Below are positions 53,182-62,990 of a DNA stretch of 64,000 nt, in pieces (the first letter of the stretch is position 1; every line of letters starts with the position of its first letter). The notes below the pieces were generated by a model. The model had not been told where the DNA came from. It ran no database searches and saw only the letters and a program-made list of their open reading frames with translations. Both the position numbers and the translations under genes were made by a program. Origin of the DNA: JADJLQ01 sp031417835 (GTDB taxonomy: Bacteria > Bacteroidota > Bacteroidia > Chitinophagales > Saprospiraceae); the NCBI GenBank assembly GCA_031417835.1, contig JANOWJ010000043.1, forward strand, positions 24,454 through 88,453, written 5' to 3'.

Positions 53182-54096
53182 ATGGATAGAAGAAAATTTA
53201 TTCAGAATACCGTAGCATCCACCTCCCTAATACTGCCGACGATGAACTTGATAAACGAAGTATCAGTCTTGAAAAACAAGCTCCAGATCATGGTACTCGC
53301 TACCAACTGGGGCTATGGAGGCACAATAGATCAATTTTGCAAAAAAGTAAAAGATCACGGTTATGATGGAATAGAGGTGTGGTGGCCCGGTACCAAAGAA
53401 GCACAAAAAGAACTGTTTGATGGCCTTCAAAAGCATCAGCTCCAGGTGGGATTTTTAGTCAGCGGGAATGGCTCGATCTATGATGCCCATGCTGATTCGT
53501 TCAAAAAAAACATGTTTGCTGCTTCAGATGACTTGCCGCAGCGTCCGCTATACATCAATTGCCATTCAGGAAAAGACTTTTTTAGTTTTGATCAAAATCG
53601 AAAATTGATTGAATACTCGATAGATCGATCAGCGCAAAAGGGTATCGAAATCTTGCATGAGACTCATCGCGGCCGTATGTGTTTTGCAGCACACATCACC
53701 CGCCAGTTTTTAGAAAAATATCCAGACATGGCCTTGACGCTGGATATCTCCCATTGGACCAATGTGCATGAATCCATGTTGGAGGATCAAGCTGACAGTA
53801 TTGAACTGGCGTTGCAACGTACAAAACATATTCATGCCCGTATAGGCCATGAAGAAGGGCCGCAGGTCAATGATCCACGAGCGCCAGAATGGGACTATTC
53901 CTTTAAAAAACATGTTGATTGGTGGGATAAAGCATTAAAGCATCGGGAAGCGGCCGGTGATAGAAGGATGACTTTTTTGACCGAATTCGGACCGCCAAAT
54001 TATTTACCAGCTTTACCATATACCCAGCAACCTGTGGCTGATCAATGGGGAGTCAATACGCATATGCTCCAATTTTTAAAAGCGCGCTATCAGTGA
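53182..54096 (+). CDS. Sugar phosphate isomerase/epimerase-like TIM barrel (exported)
   Basis: A 304-residue protein with an N-terminal Tat-like signal (MDRRKFIQNTVASTSLILP, twin Arg) and a xylose-isomerase-type TIM barrel. Blocks include KLQIMVLATNWGYGGTIDQF, HGYDGIEVWWPGTKEAQ, GIEILHETHRGRMCFAA (Glu and Thr metal region), MALTLDISHWTNVHES (Asp), KHIHARIGHEEGPQ (His) and FLTEFGPPNYLPA. These give metal ligands as in other isomerases of this family. It could act on a keto sugar or sugar acid in the periplasm. ATG 53182 is chosen over an upstream TTG at 53173 because it starts the Tat signal. It overlaps the next gene by 4 bases. Confidence 0.85.
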   Translation: MDRRKFIQNTVASTSLILPTMNLINEVSVLKNKLQIMVLATNWGYGGTIDQFCKKVKDHGYDGIEVWWPGTKEAQKELFDGLQKHQLQVGFLVSGNGSIYDAHADSFKKNMFAASDDLPQRPLYINCHSGKDFFSFDQNRKLIEYSIDRSAQKGIEILHETHRGRMCFAAHITRQFLEKYPDMALTLDISHWTNVHESMLEDQADSIELALQRTKHIHARIGHEEGPQVNDPRAPEWDYSFKKHVDWWDKALKHREAAGDRRMTFLTEFGPPNYLPALPYTQQPVADQWGVNTHMLQFLKARYQ

Positions 54097-55508
54097 ATTC
54101 GTTTATAGGACAATTTCATCCATTAATCGTTCACCTGCCAATAGGTATCCTCTTGGTAGGACTATACTTTAAAATATGGAGTACATACACCGGCAGTACC
54201 AAATATCAAGATTTAATACCACAAATCGTATTTATCGCGTGGATCAGTGCACTAGCAGCGACCATCAGCGGATATTTATTGTCATTGGGTAGTGGTTATG
54301 AAGAGGAGCTATTGAATAATCATAAGTGGGCCGGTATCTTCCTGATGATCATCGTAGGGGCATTATATTTATTGCTGCGCAAGAAAAGTACAGCAATGGT
54401 ACAAAATGGAGCATGGCTAGTGGCTACTGTGTTATTAGTGATCACGGGTCATCTAGGGGGTACGCTTACGCATGGTGAAGGTTATTTAAGTTTTGGTAGT
54501 CCAGCTTATACTAAACCTATCATTGACATCATTGAGGAAGCTATTGTTTATAGAGATGTCATCGAACCTATCTTGGCCCAAAAATGCTGGTCCTGTCATT
54601 CTTCCAGCAAACAAAAAGGTGGACTGCGACTAGACGATGTAAAGTATGTATTAAAAGGTGGCAAACATGGACCAATTATAGCTGGCTCCAGTGAAGGAAG
54701 CAAAATGTATAAACGATTAAATCTTCCGGAAGATGACGATGAGCATATGCCACCGGCAGGCAGACCTCAACCTACCGAGTCAGAAATCAAACTTATAGCA
54801 TGGTGGATCAATAACGATGCCCCTTATGACAAAAAAATAAAAGAAGTATCCACTTCTCCAGAGATCTATTCGATATTAGAAGAATTGGTCGTAGGTCGGC
54901 TGGCCGTTGAGTCATATTCCATCCCGCAGCTACCGATACCGCCTGCCGACTCTGATACCATAAAAACAGTACAATCCTTTGGCATCCATGTATTACCAGT
55001 AGCTCAAAATTCAAATTATCTTCAAGTAAATTTGAATCGAAAAACAATACTGCCTTCTCAATGGAATGTGCTTAAACAGATTGGAAAAAACCTGGTCTGG
55101 TTAAATGCTAGCTATCTGACCATCTCCGATACCGCCGTACGGACCATTAGTTCATTTGAACATCTAATCAAACTTGACTTGAGTCATGTTTTATTTCAAG
55201 ATAAAAGCCTACAGTTTTTAAATGCATTCCCAAACTTGTCGACCCTTAATCTAAGCCATACCGATTGTACTATACAAAATTTGCGTGGGTTAAGGCCATT
55301 AGACAAACTTAAAAATCTTTATATTTTCAATTCAAAGATCTCTACCGATTCAATTGAAGTATTAAAATCCATATTTCCGAACGCCACTATTGATAAAGGT
55401 CAATATGTGGTGCCTACATTTCATGGAGACACTACTGAGCTTACCTACGAAGAATTTAAAAAAACAAAAAAAACTAAGGCCGACTCATTGGCAAAAATTA
55501 CGAAGTAA
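54093..55508 (+). CDS. Membrane DUF2231 - PSCyt1 - LRR protein
   Basis: A 471-residue protein. GTG 54093 overlaps the preceding TGA in GTGA, a classic coupled start. Residues about 5-140 contain four membrane helices of DUF2231 type (QFHPLIVHLPIGILLVGLYF, HKWAGIFLMIIVGALYLLL, LVATVLLVITGHLGGTL with His residues). A PSCyt1 domain follows with Cys165, Cys168 and His169 (CWSCH) and the typical MPPAGRPQPTESEI. The end has leucine-rich strands (LIKLDLSHVLFQDKSLQFL, LSTLNLSHTDCTIQNLRGL). DUF2231 may bind haem b and quinone. So this protein could carry electrons across the membrane for the whole cluster. An ATG at 54045 is less likely. Confidence 0.85.
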   Translation: MNSFIGQFHPLIVHLPIGILLVGLYFKIWSTYTGSTKYQDLIPQIVFIAWISALAATISGYLLSLGSGYEEELLNNHKWAGIFLMIIVGALYLLLRKKSTAMVQNGAWLVATVLLVITGHLGGTLTHGEGYLSFGSPAYTKPIIDIIEEAIVYRDVIEPILAQKCWSCHSSSKQKGGLRLDDVKYVLKGGKHGPIIAGSSEGSKMYKRLNLPEDDDEHMPPAGRPQPTESEIKLIAWWINNDAPYDKKIKEVSTSPEIYSILEELVVGRLAVESYSIPQLPIPPADSDTIKTVQSFGIHVLPVAQNSNYLQVNLNRKTILPSQWNVLKQIGKNLVWLNASYLTISDTAVRTISSFEHLIKLDLSHVLFQDKSLQFLNAFPNLSTLNLSHTDCTIQNLRGLRPLDKLKNLYIFNSKISTDSIEVLKSIFPNATIDKGQYVVPTFHGDTTELTYEEFKKTKKTKADSLAKITK

Positions 55509-55608
55509 ATGGCAGATCCTGATGTGCGATGAACTTAAATTGGTCTTACTTGCACTGATTAGGAGACTAATTTAGAAAGTCTGGTTGCCTAGCAAAAACG
55601 AATACCCA

Positions 55609-58422
55609 TTATTTCTTTAAATTATACGCCAGTCTGATATAAACATATCGGCCATTAAATCCTATCGGCGAAGTGCCATCATACTGAAAGATGCCATTGA
55701 ATGAAAGATCTTTTCTGGATTTGTCAGGGTATACATCAAGTACATTATTAGATCCGATGTAGATATTTGTTGATGAAGTCAATTTATAACCCAATTCGAT
55801 GTCTGTCGATACTTTGGCTCGGTAGGTTTGGTACACGATGTTGCCAAAATCATTATAGTCACCTGTCTTGACCGATCCGTATCGTACCAACCGCAGCAAA
55901 GCATTAAATTTATCAGCATCATAAGTCGTTGAAAAATTAATGGAAACCTTAGGCGTAGCGTTTTCAAATCGATTAAACTCTAGCACACCTAACAATGGAG
56001 TTTCGGAGTATTGTTTGAGTTTGTCTGGCGTAGTGATCTTGTCTTTGTTTGTGATCGTTGTGCGATTAAAGTTGCCACTTAATATAAATCGCAATCTTGC
56101 CTTATTGACATCGACTCCGTATCGGGCGATGATATCCAACCCCTGTGTCTTTGTATTTAAAGCATTGGTAAAATAGGCTCCCTGTGCGGCACTGAGTCCC
56201 TGACTGATCAGATACTGCTCCAGGAGATCTACTCCATTTTTCTCTATACCAGAAAACTGCTCTGATAAAATGACCCGATCTTTGATATTGATTTGGTATC
56301 CATCTACAGTGAGTGCAAAACTTTTAGCATTGAATGTGATGCCGCTGCTGAGATTGACTGATTTTTCAGATTCGAGATCATTGGCACCGAGCGCCTGAGC
56401 AATCTTAGTACCCACCGGAAAAAATCCTGTCTCTATCAACGTAGTGCCTAATGTGGTAGTTTGTATGGCTGAATAATTGGATTGGCCTAAGGACGGGGCT
56501 CTAAATCCTGTACTGACTGCACCACGAAGTGCGATCACTTTGGACAGTTCTATTCTGGTAGCAAACTTACCAATCAAAGCAAGTCCAAAGTCAGAGTAAT
56601 TTTCAACCCGGCCCGCTAAAGAAGTGGACCAACCTTGGACGGGTTGCGTCTCCATCTCTGAATACAAAGCTACACTCGTACGGCTATCGCTGATATCATC
56701 TTTCCAACCAGGAAAACACTGGCATCCAGCAGCAGCTCGATTGCCTTTATTGGGCCCATCTTGCACTCCATTGCTTATGAGGTTGCCATCATAATACGAT
56801 GATATTTCACCAGGAGTGATTTTATAGTTTTCAAGTCGAAGTTCTGCACCTATAGCCAGATTTATAGGACTGGCAAATGAACTAACAAAAGATCGATTCA
56901 AATCAAAATTGGTATTCGCTTGTGTAAAATGCAATGTACCATCATTCAGTTCCGTTTTTTGTTGGACACCTGCTTCAGGAAAAGTATACTGACTGATCCC
57001 ACCTAGAGAGGTATTATGGGTATTTTTCATATTCAGATGAAATGCATTAGTCCCTACGACCTCACTCAGATCGTAATTCCATTTAGATCCGAGCTTGCCC
57101 TTAATCCCCGCTCCCAATGATAAATCAGTAAGTTTAGCATTGATTTGAGGTAAGAAGCCATCTGGATAAATCGAACGTACAGTACGATTATCTTTTGCCC
57201 TTCGGAAAAAACAACCTGATAGCCCATCGCGATAATTGCCGCCTCCAAATATATAAAATGAAGTATTTGCGGATAAAGGATTTTCGCCGTTCACAAACAG
57301 ACTAAAATCATTAAACTGACTATCTCCATACCTGAAATTATTACTTCTGTTGAACGTAGCTTCTTTAGCATTCCCATCAAAATAATTAAACCGCACATCA
57401 TCTCCTTGTCTATTCGTACGACCCTGCCTGCGGTATTGAGTACTTATGTAGTAATTGCCTCTACCTAATTTAAATCCCTTACCCAGATGCAGATTGAGCC
57501 GTTGTCCATCCGCTATAAATTCTTTTTTTGTTTTCGTCAGAAAGTCAAAGGAGTATAGAGGGCCATTGTTATCCTCCAAGCTTTTGTTGGTGATACCATC
57601 ATACAGTCCTTCTCCCGGGGAGTACCCTTTTTCCATACGTGTAAAATGGGACCCGGTGTTTATTTCAACATCAAATCCAATATCTTTTTTTAGGATGATA
57701 TTGATCACGCCGGCTATCGCATCTGAGCCATACTGAGCAGCAGCTCCATCCCGCAATACTTCTATGCGTTCGATGGCACTAGACGGAATAGCATTGATAT
57801 CTACTCCTGTACTACCTCTACCGACTGTCCCATTCGTGTGTACCAGCGCGCTGGTATGTCTTCTTTTACCATTGATTAGCACAAGTACTTGATCGGGCCC
57901 GAGTCCCCTTAGAGTCGCAGGACGAAAATGATCTGATCCATCGACAATAGATGGTTTAGTGACACTATAGGAGGGTACTAAATTTTGAATCGCTTGTATG
58001 GTTTGTGTTACCCCGGAAGATTTTAACTCCCTGGCGCCGATGATATCCACCGGCACAGGCGAATTAATCAGGGTGCGTTCCATACCACTGCGAGTGCCGA
58101 CGACTACGATCTCATTCAGGCCAAGGATATCATCTTCCATCTGAATATCAAGGACCAATCCTTCAGAGGCTATAGTCACGTTTTTAGTCACTGGAGTAAA
58201 TCCCAAATAAGTACATCGGATTAAAAATTGACCAGCAGTCAGATTTAAGGTATACATCCCATTTATATCCGAAACAGTACCCACAGGCGTTTGCAGTGCC
58301 TCTACAGTCGCTCCAATAATGGGCTGACCTGTAGCATCCGTGATTTTTCCATGCATGGATTGAGCATCCATAGAGGATAATGTGATTAGCGTCGCAAGGG
58401 CATATAAAATGATTGACTTCAT
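55609..58422 (-). CDS. TonB-dependent outer-membrane receptor
   Basis: A 937-residue receptor with signal peptide (1-20), a carboxypeptidase-regulatory-like domain (about 22-105: MHGKITDATGQPIIGATVEAL, FLIRCTYLGFTPVTKNVTI), a plug domain (TLINSPVPVDIIGARELKSSGV, ATLRGLGPDQVLVLINGKRRH, IERIEVLRDGAAAQYGSDAIAGVINIIL) and a barrel ending LAYNLKK. GLGPDQVLVLINGKR and AAAQYGSDAIAG are the standard gate motifs. It imports a ligand of unknown identity with TonB energy. No SusD partner is next to it, so iron-siderophore, vitamin or small sugar are all open. It stands alone with a near-match promoter TATTTTTC about 25 bases upstream. Confidence 0.9.
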   Translation of the reverse strand: MKSIILYALATLITLSSMDAQSMHGKITDATGQPIIGATVEALQTPVGTVSDINGMYTLNLTAGQFLIRCTYLGFTPVTKNVTIASEGLVLDIQMEDDILGLNEIVVVGTRSGMERTLINSPVPVDIIGARELKSSGVTQTIQAIQNLVPSYSVTKPSIVDGSDHFRPATLRGLGPDQVLVLINGKRRHTSALVHTNGTVGRGSTGVDINAIPSSAIERIEVLRDGAAAQYGSDAIAGVINIILKKDIGFDVEINTGSHFTRMEKGYSPGEGLYDGITNKSLEDNNGPLYSFDFLTKTKKEFIADGQRLNLHLGKGFKLGRGNYYISTQYRRQGRTNRQGDDVRFNYFDGNAKEATFNRSNNFRYGDSQFNDFSLFVNGENPLSANTSFYIFGGGNYRDGLSGCFFRRAKDNRTVRSIYPDGFLPQINAKLTDLSLGAGIKGKLGSKWNYDLSEVVGTNAFHLNMKNTHNTSLGGISQYTFPEAGVQQKTELNDGTLHFTQANTNFDLNRSFVSSFASPINLAIGAELRLENYKITPGEISSYYDGNLISNGVQDGPNKGNRAAAGCQCFPGWKDDISDSRTSVALYSEMETQPVQGWSTSLAGRVENYSDFGLALIGKFATRIELSKVIALRGAVSTGFRAPSLGQSNYSAIQTTTLGTTLIETGFFPVGTKIAQALGANDLESEKSVNLSSGITFNAKSFALTVDGYQINIKDRVILSEQFSGIEKNGVDLLEQYLISQGLSAAQGAYFTNALNTKTQGLDIIARYGVDVNKARLRFILSGNFNRTTITNKDKITTPDKLKQYSETPLLGVLEFNRFENATPKVSINFSTTYDADKFNALLRLVRYGSVKTGDYNDFGNIVYQTYRAKVSTDIELGYKLTSSTNIYIGSNNVLDVYPDKSRKDLSFNGIFQYDGTSPIGFNGRYVYIRLAYNLKK

Positions 58423-58806
58423 AATGCTAAAATTTAAGGTCGGAAAAATACCGTTTAAAAGGCAGGTGCACTAATAACCACTCAAATATCAGTAATTCGT
58501 ATAATTTTGGAAATAGCAATAGAGTGTTTAATTTTTATGTAATCTGAATGGTGCTATAATCTGCTTTAAAATGAGACTTAACTTTATTTTTATAAAAACA
58601 TATTGCTTATTACATATATGATCTGGATATCAGGTTAGAGGTTGCACGTATGGAGTGAATAGACCACAATAGTGTCAATAAATTAACTAATCGCAATAAG
58701 CTCAATCTAACATCGGATCAAATTTTTTTTATCAACCCTTTAAATGAGTCTTGTGAATAAGATTTCTGAATTGGAAGGAAATAGATCATTTTTGTCGGTT
58801 TAAATC
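58423..58806. other. Gene-free stretch
   Basis: A 384-base AT-rich gap between the TonB receptor and the GT9 gene, both on the minus strand. The right end should contain the terminator of the GT9 operon, but no strong hairpin is visible. The left end holds the receptor promoter. No gene or repeat seen. Confidence 0.4.
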
Positions 58807-59796
58807 TTAATGCAAGATATCCGCCACACTTTTCATATCCTGGAGCATCATACACTTAAAATGCCCTTCAGGACAGGATTGCCGGCCAAATCGCGCACAA
58901 GGCCTGCATGAAAGCCCTTTTATTTCAAATGATACATTCAAGTCTTTATGATTAAATCCATAGAAAGGCCAGAATCCAAACTCTGCAAGCGTACTACCCC
59001 AGATACTTCTAATCGGTTTTTTTAGAGCAGCCGCGATGTGCATCATACCCGTATCGGGTGCCACAACGAAAGCTGCTTGATTTAATAAGGAGGCCGATTG
59101 ATTGATATTATATTTACCACAAGTATTGATCACTCGATCTGAAGCCAACAGCTGACCAGCAGCCGACTCTGCCGGACCACCAATGATAAGTATGGGATAA
59201 ATTACATCCAGTGATGCAATAAGTTCTTGAAGTTTAATCAGCGGGATTCGTTTAGTAAAATGGGCGGCTCCAATGACCAGCGCGATATAGGGTGTGGTGA
59301 CTGGTATGGATTGTAGATCTATTTGATCATACGTAGGTATAAAATAATCTAGACCATGCCCATCATCCTGCACATTATATTTTTTTAAAGTATGCAAATA
59401 ACGCAGCGCAATATGATTTTTTGGAAATCGATGAATCTTAAATTGTACAGCCAACCACTTTGCGACATTTGCTTTATGATAGCTGACTGCAGGGATATTC
59501 CAAAGATGAAATCGGATCAGTAGGGATCGAAGGTTTTTATGCAAATCAATGATCAGGTCATAATGCTCTGCTTTCAAAACAGGTATGATGTTCGCGATCT
59601 TGTTATTCAATAACCAAACCTTGTCAATGTTCGGGTTGGATGATACGAGATCCTTAAAACTATTTTTGGTTAAATAATGGATTTCACAACCCAATTGTTT
59701 TTTCAAGCATCGCACCAATAGGGATGTCAATACAATATCTCCCAATGAACTAAACCGAATTATTAATACTTTGCGTACAACAGGATGCTCGGGCAT
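58807..59796 (-). CDS. Family 9 glycosyltransferase (heptosyltransferase-like)
   Basis: A 329-residue GT9 enzyme: KVLIIRFSSLGDIVLTSLLVR at the N-terminus (nucleotide-sugar ADP-heptose type), YDLIIDLHKNLRSLLIRFHL, IALVIGAAHFTKRIPL, NQSASLLNQAAFVVAPDTGMMHIAAALKKPI with the GT9 D-T-G-x-x-H motif, and SIWGSTLAEFGFWPF. The Cys-rich end (GLSCRPCARFGRQSCPEGHFKC) is common in the group. It adds heptose or a similar sugar to lipid A core. It follows the M4 protease gene by 8 bp, an operon link which could relate to T9SS cargo attachment to A-LPS (inference). Confidence 0.85.
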   Translation of the reverse strand: MPEHPVVRKVLIIRFSSLGDIVLTSLLVRCLKKQLGCEIHYLTKNSFKDLVSSNPNIDKVWLLNNKIANIIPVLKAEHYDLIIDLHKNLRSLLIRFHLWNIPAVSYHKANVAKWLAVQFKIHRFPKNHIALRYLHTLKKYNVQDDGHGLDYFIPTYDQIDLQSIPVTTPYIALVIGAAHFTKRIPLIKLQELIASLDVIYPILIIGGPAESAAGQLLASDRVINTCGKYNINQSASLLNQAAFVVAPDTGMMHIAAALKKPIRSIWGSTLAEFGFWPFYGFNHKDLNVSFEIKGLSCRPCARFGRQSCPEGHFKCMMLQDMKSVADILH

Positions 59797-59804
59797 AGTA
59801 AAAA

Positions 59805-62800
59805 TTACTGCCTGATAAATTTAATACTACCGACCTTACCATCAATCTGCACCTGTAAAAAATAAATACCGGATGCCAGAGCTTGTATCGGAATGGTCAT
59901 CCGTTGATCTCCGGAAGGGAATTTATCAGCAGAAGACCAGTGCATTTTTCCATTGACATCGTAGATTATAAATTGATTATTTATGGATGTCTTGGGCTGA
60001 TGCCATTGGACATTGATCTGTGAAGTAGCTACCGGGTTGGGTGAAAGTCTGAATGCATAGGAAGTAGCGATTGCGTCATAGGTACCTGTACCTAGATTAC
60101 GGGCCCCATTAGCAAACCATGTACCTAAGGTAGCCCCTGATACCAATACGGTAGCAGTTCCAGAGTTGCGGATTTTTGTATTGTTTACTTTGATTTGTGC
60201 GATGACGGCAGTGCCAGTATTCGTAGCTGCATTAAAGATCACGCGATCATCTATTTTTGAATAGTTAGGCCAACTTAGTTGTCCATTGACAAATATGGTA
60301 TCTATTTTACCAGTCTCTACATTACCACCTAATAACAAATAAGTAGTTTGACTTGCGGTAGCACCTTCGATCAACATATCAAAAGCGATGATATGCGGGC
60401 TGTTTTTAGAAAATGTCGGATTACCTACACTCGTTTTTTCCGGTAACTGTCCAAATAATTTATTGATGCGCCCATCTGCCCACGTTCCTTTTTCACCATT
60501 GTATACATTTAAAAATGAAATATCCCAATAGACGACATCTGCGCCACTGGAATTATTTATAGTATTCTCTGAGTCATACATGAGCTCCTGGCTAGTATGA
60601 TCAAATTCCATGGCATCGGCATAGTTGACATCTCCGGTCGTCACTCCATTGGAAAAAGTGGGGTTAAATAATTTGAATACCTTCCACTCGCCATTTTGAC
60701 CTATAGTATAATCATAAACATGGATCTTGTCTTCATTGACATGTTGGATCGCAGCAAATCGATTGCCATCGCGTGATACTACGGCATTGCGCCAGATAGT
60801 ATCATTTTGTAATATCCCCGCATCCTTGATCGCTGATTTCGCCCAGTCAATGACTACATAATGGATCTTTTTATCTTTACCCACGAAGATGATTACACTA
60901 CCATCATCTGTGACACTAGGTCGACTTAAAGGATCTTTATCCGATAATGGGTCCGAGACCACTCGGCCTGTGGCATCCGAGATGATCACCTTGGTCATAC
61001 CATTATCAGTATAGGCTATAAAATCTGTTCCTGGATTGGTTTTGACATCTTGTTGAGTCGTTGTCGCAGCACCTTCTAGAATTCCTACAAAATCATAAGC
61101 TGCTTTTGCAGCAGTCACTTCTGCGCTGGTTGCACCAAATAAATCTGTAGCCGATTGGATGATCGCCTTACGACAATCTATAAATCTTGAACTGCGAGTC
61201 AGATATCTCGACAATGCCCGATAATATATTTTTTCTGCTTTATTTAAGTCATTATTGATTCGTGTAACAAACTGATAAAAAGCCCAATTGGCTATACCGC
61301 TGTTGATATGCACACCACTGTTGTCTTCAGTACCACGATATCGCTCCGCATAGGTGCGGGGTTGATATCCGGCATCACCTAGTCGAGTACCACCGTTATG
61401 CGGATCGATAAAACTCCTCAGCGCTCCGGTAGGGAATACAGATTTTTTAACTACATCTTCGCCTATGAGCCAATCATCACTATCTATCAGTCTTCCGAAG
61501 ATATCTGCAAAGGATTCATTCAGTGCGCCACTTTCACTTTCATAGTCCAGATTAGCCGTAGTCTGGACTACACCATGGGACATTTCATGACCTGCCACAT
61601 CCAGTGCTTTGGCGAGCGGTGTAAATGCATCTTTACCATTGCCATAGAACATGGCTTCTCCATTCCAGAATGCATTGTCCATGGCAGTCCCATCATCATC
61701 TGCAATATTGATGAGGGAGATGATGTTCCCACCCTTGCCATTGATCGAGTTGCGCGCATGTTTATTCAAAAAATAGTCGTAAGCCACTCCTGAATTAAAA
61801 TGTGCAGAAGATGCGGTCTGACTGATCCACCCGGTATTGTTAGGGGCATTGATCAGGCCAGGATTAAAATTGTCTTTTGTCGGAGTATTGTTTTTGCCGT
61901 CAAAAGTCCAAATGACTCCGACTGGCTCCTCACTATCTGTACCGATCGTCTTAAACATAGCTCGAGTAGCATCTAACAGATAAAAGCGACCCCCATCTTC
62001 AAACGTATTGAGGATGAGGCTTTTACCCAATAGGTCCGTAGCATTTGTTGTGGTTTTGCCGGCAAAATCAAATGAAAATGAAGGGAAAACCGAAGCAGAG
62101 TGTAGTGTAGAAGGATGATCTAATTCTGTTCCATTTAAAAAAGAAGTATGATCATGAGGCATAAAGGAACAAGTGTTCATAAATTTTTTCAAGATCTGAC
62201 CGGTATGAGCATCGACAAAATAATTCCAGATCTCTAAGCCATTGGCTACGATGGAGATGGCATAGGTCAGAAAAGGTTTATTGTCCTCCTTGTAAAAGAT
62301 AACTAATTCATGCGTCAGTCGATCGCGATGCATGATTTTTAATAAAGCAGGTGATACTTCCTGGTATTTACTTTTGCTAGCCAAGTCGGTGACAACGATG
62401 TTTTCTATTTGACGAAGAGATAGTTCTGGATGGATATCCAACGTAAATGGTGTGGGATAAACTCGGCCATTTACATGATCCATATGTCCGTTTTTTCCAT
62501 GGATGATCAGCTCGCCACCGTATATCGGCACACCTTGATAGACTTGTCGGACGGTGATGTGTTGCATATTTAGTTCGTCCATTTCACTGTGTACGTACTC
62601 TAATTCTTTGTTCACATCTGTAATCTTCATCTGCGTCTTAAAAGCATCCAAAAAACTGTAGACAGAAGATTGAGCCGATCGTAGATTAAACCCAATCGGT
62701 TTATCACTTTTTGCCCAAAATGAATTTTGATCCTGATTGTACTCAATCAAGCCTTGAGCGGATACTGTACCAGGCAATTGGAAATTTAATTGTCTTTTTA

Positions 62801-62987
62801 TCCCGGTCGCTAAGTAGGTCGTACCCTTACCAAATGATCTACCTATTTTGGCTACGGGTTGCAATGTTCCATTGAATGATGGGGCAGGAATGGATGGAAT
62901 ATGTTTAAAACCGGACTGCCCCACAGCAGGTCCGACGATAAGCAGAAGTAGTAAAACTACTTGAGTCCGAGAAAAAAATAATTTCAT
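59805..62987 (-). CDS. M4 family (thermolysin-like) metalloprotease with T9SS sorting domain
   Basis: A 1060-residue secreted protease. Signal peptide (1-23), then FTP/PepSY propeptide (about 80-280). The zinc site is HEMSH (His467, Glu468, His471) with Glu491 in ESGALNESFADIFG; the second catalytic His is in NSGVHINSGIANW. The peptidase domain is followed by a beta-propeller-like region (about 650-960, WD40-like/DPP-like) and a C-terminal type A T9SS sorting domain (RLSPNPVATSQINVQWHQP, LASGIYFLQVQIDGKVGSIKF). The protein would be secreted by the type IX system and cut or anchored to A-LPS. It digests extracellular proteins. Confidence 0.92.
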   Translation of the reverse strand: MKLFFSRTQVVLLLLLIVGPAVGQSGFKHIPSIPAPSFNGTLQPVAKIGRSFGKGTTYLATGIKRQLNFQLPGTVSAQGLIEYNQDQNSFWAKSDKPIGFNLRSAQSSVYSFLDAFKTQMKITDVNKELEYVHSEMDELNMQHITVRQVYQGVPIYGGELIIHGKNGHMDHVNGRVYPTPFTLDIHPELSLRQIENIVVTDLASKSKYQEVSPALLKIMHRDRLTHELVIFYKEDNKPFLTYAISIVANGLEIWNYFVDAHTGQILKKFMNTCSFMPHDHTSFLNGTELDHPSTLHSASVFPSFSFDFAGKTTTNATDLLGKSLILNTFEDGGRFYLLDATRAMFKTIGTDSEEPVGVIWTFDGKNNTPTKDNFNPGLINAPNNTGWISQTASSAHFNSGVAYDYFLNKHARNSINGKGGNIISLINIADDDGTAMDNAFWNGEAMFYGNGKDAFTPLAKALDVAGHEMSHGVVQTTANLDYESESGALNESFADIFGRLIDSDDWLIGEDVVKKSVFPTGALRSFIDPHNGGTRLGDAGYQPRTYAERYRGTEDNSGVHINSGIANWAFYQFVTRINNDLNKAEKIYYRALSRYLTRSSRFIDCRKAIIQSATDLFGATSAEVTAAKAAYDFVGILEGAATTTQQDVKTNPGTDFIAYTDNGMTKVIISDATGRVVSDPLSDKDPLSRPSVTDDGSVIIFVGKDKKIHYVVIDWAKSAIKDAGILQNDTIWRNAVVSRDGNRFAAIQHVNEDKIHVYDYTIGQNGEWKVFKLFNPTFSNGVTTGDVNYADAMEFDHTSQELMYDSENTINNSSGADVVYWDISFLNVYNGEKGTWADGRINKLFGQLPEKTSVGNPTFSKNSPHIIAFDMLIEGATASQTTYLLLGGNVETGKIDTIFVNGQLSWPNYSKIDDRVIFNAATNTGTAVIAQIKVNNTKIRNSGTATVLVSGATLGTWFANGARNLGTGTYDAIATSYAFRLSPNPVATSQINVQWHQPKTSINNQFIIYDVNGKMHWSSADKFPSGDQRMTIPIQALASGIYFLQVQIDGKVGSIKFIRQ

Positions 62988-62990
62988 GAA

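Noticed and set aside
61398..61793. Plus-strand 131-residue frame
   Set aside because: Shadow of the zinc-site region of the M4 protease on the opposite strand.
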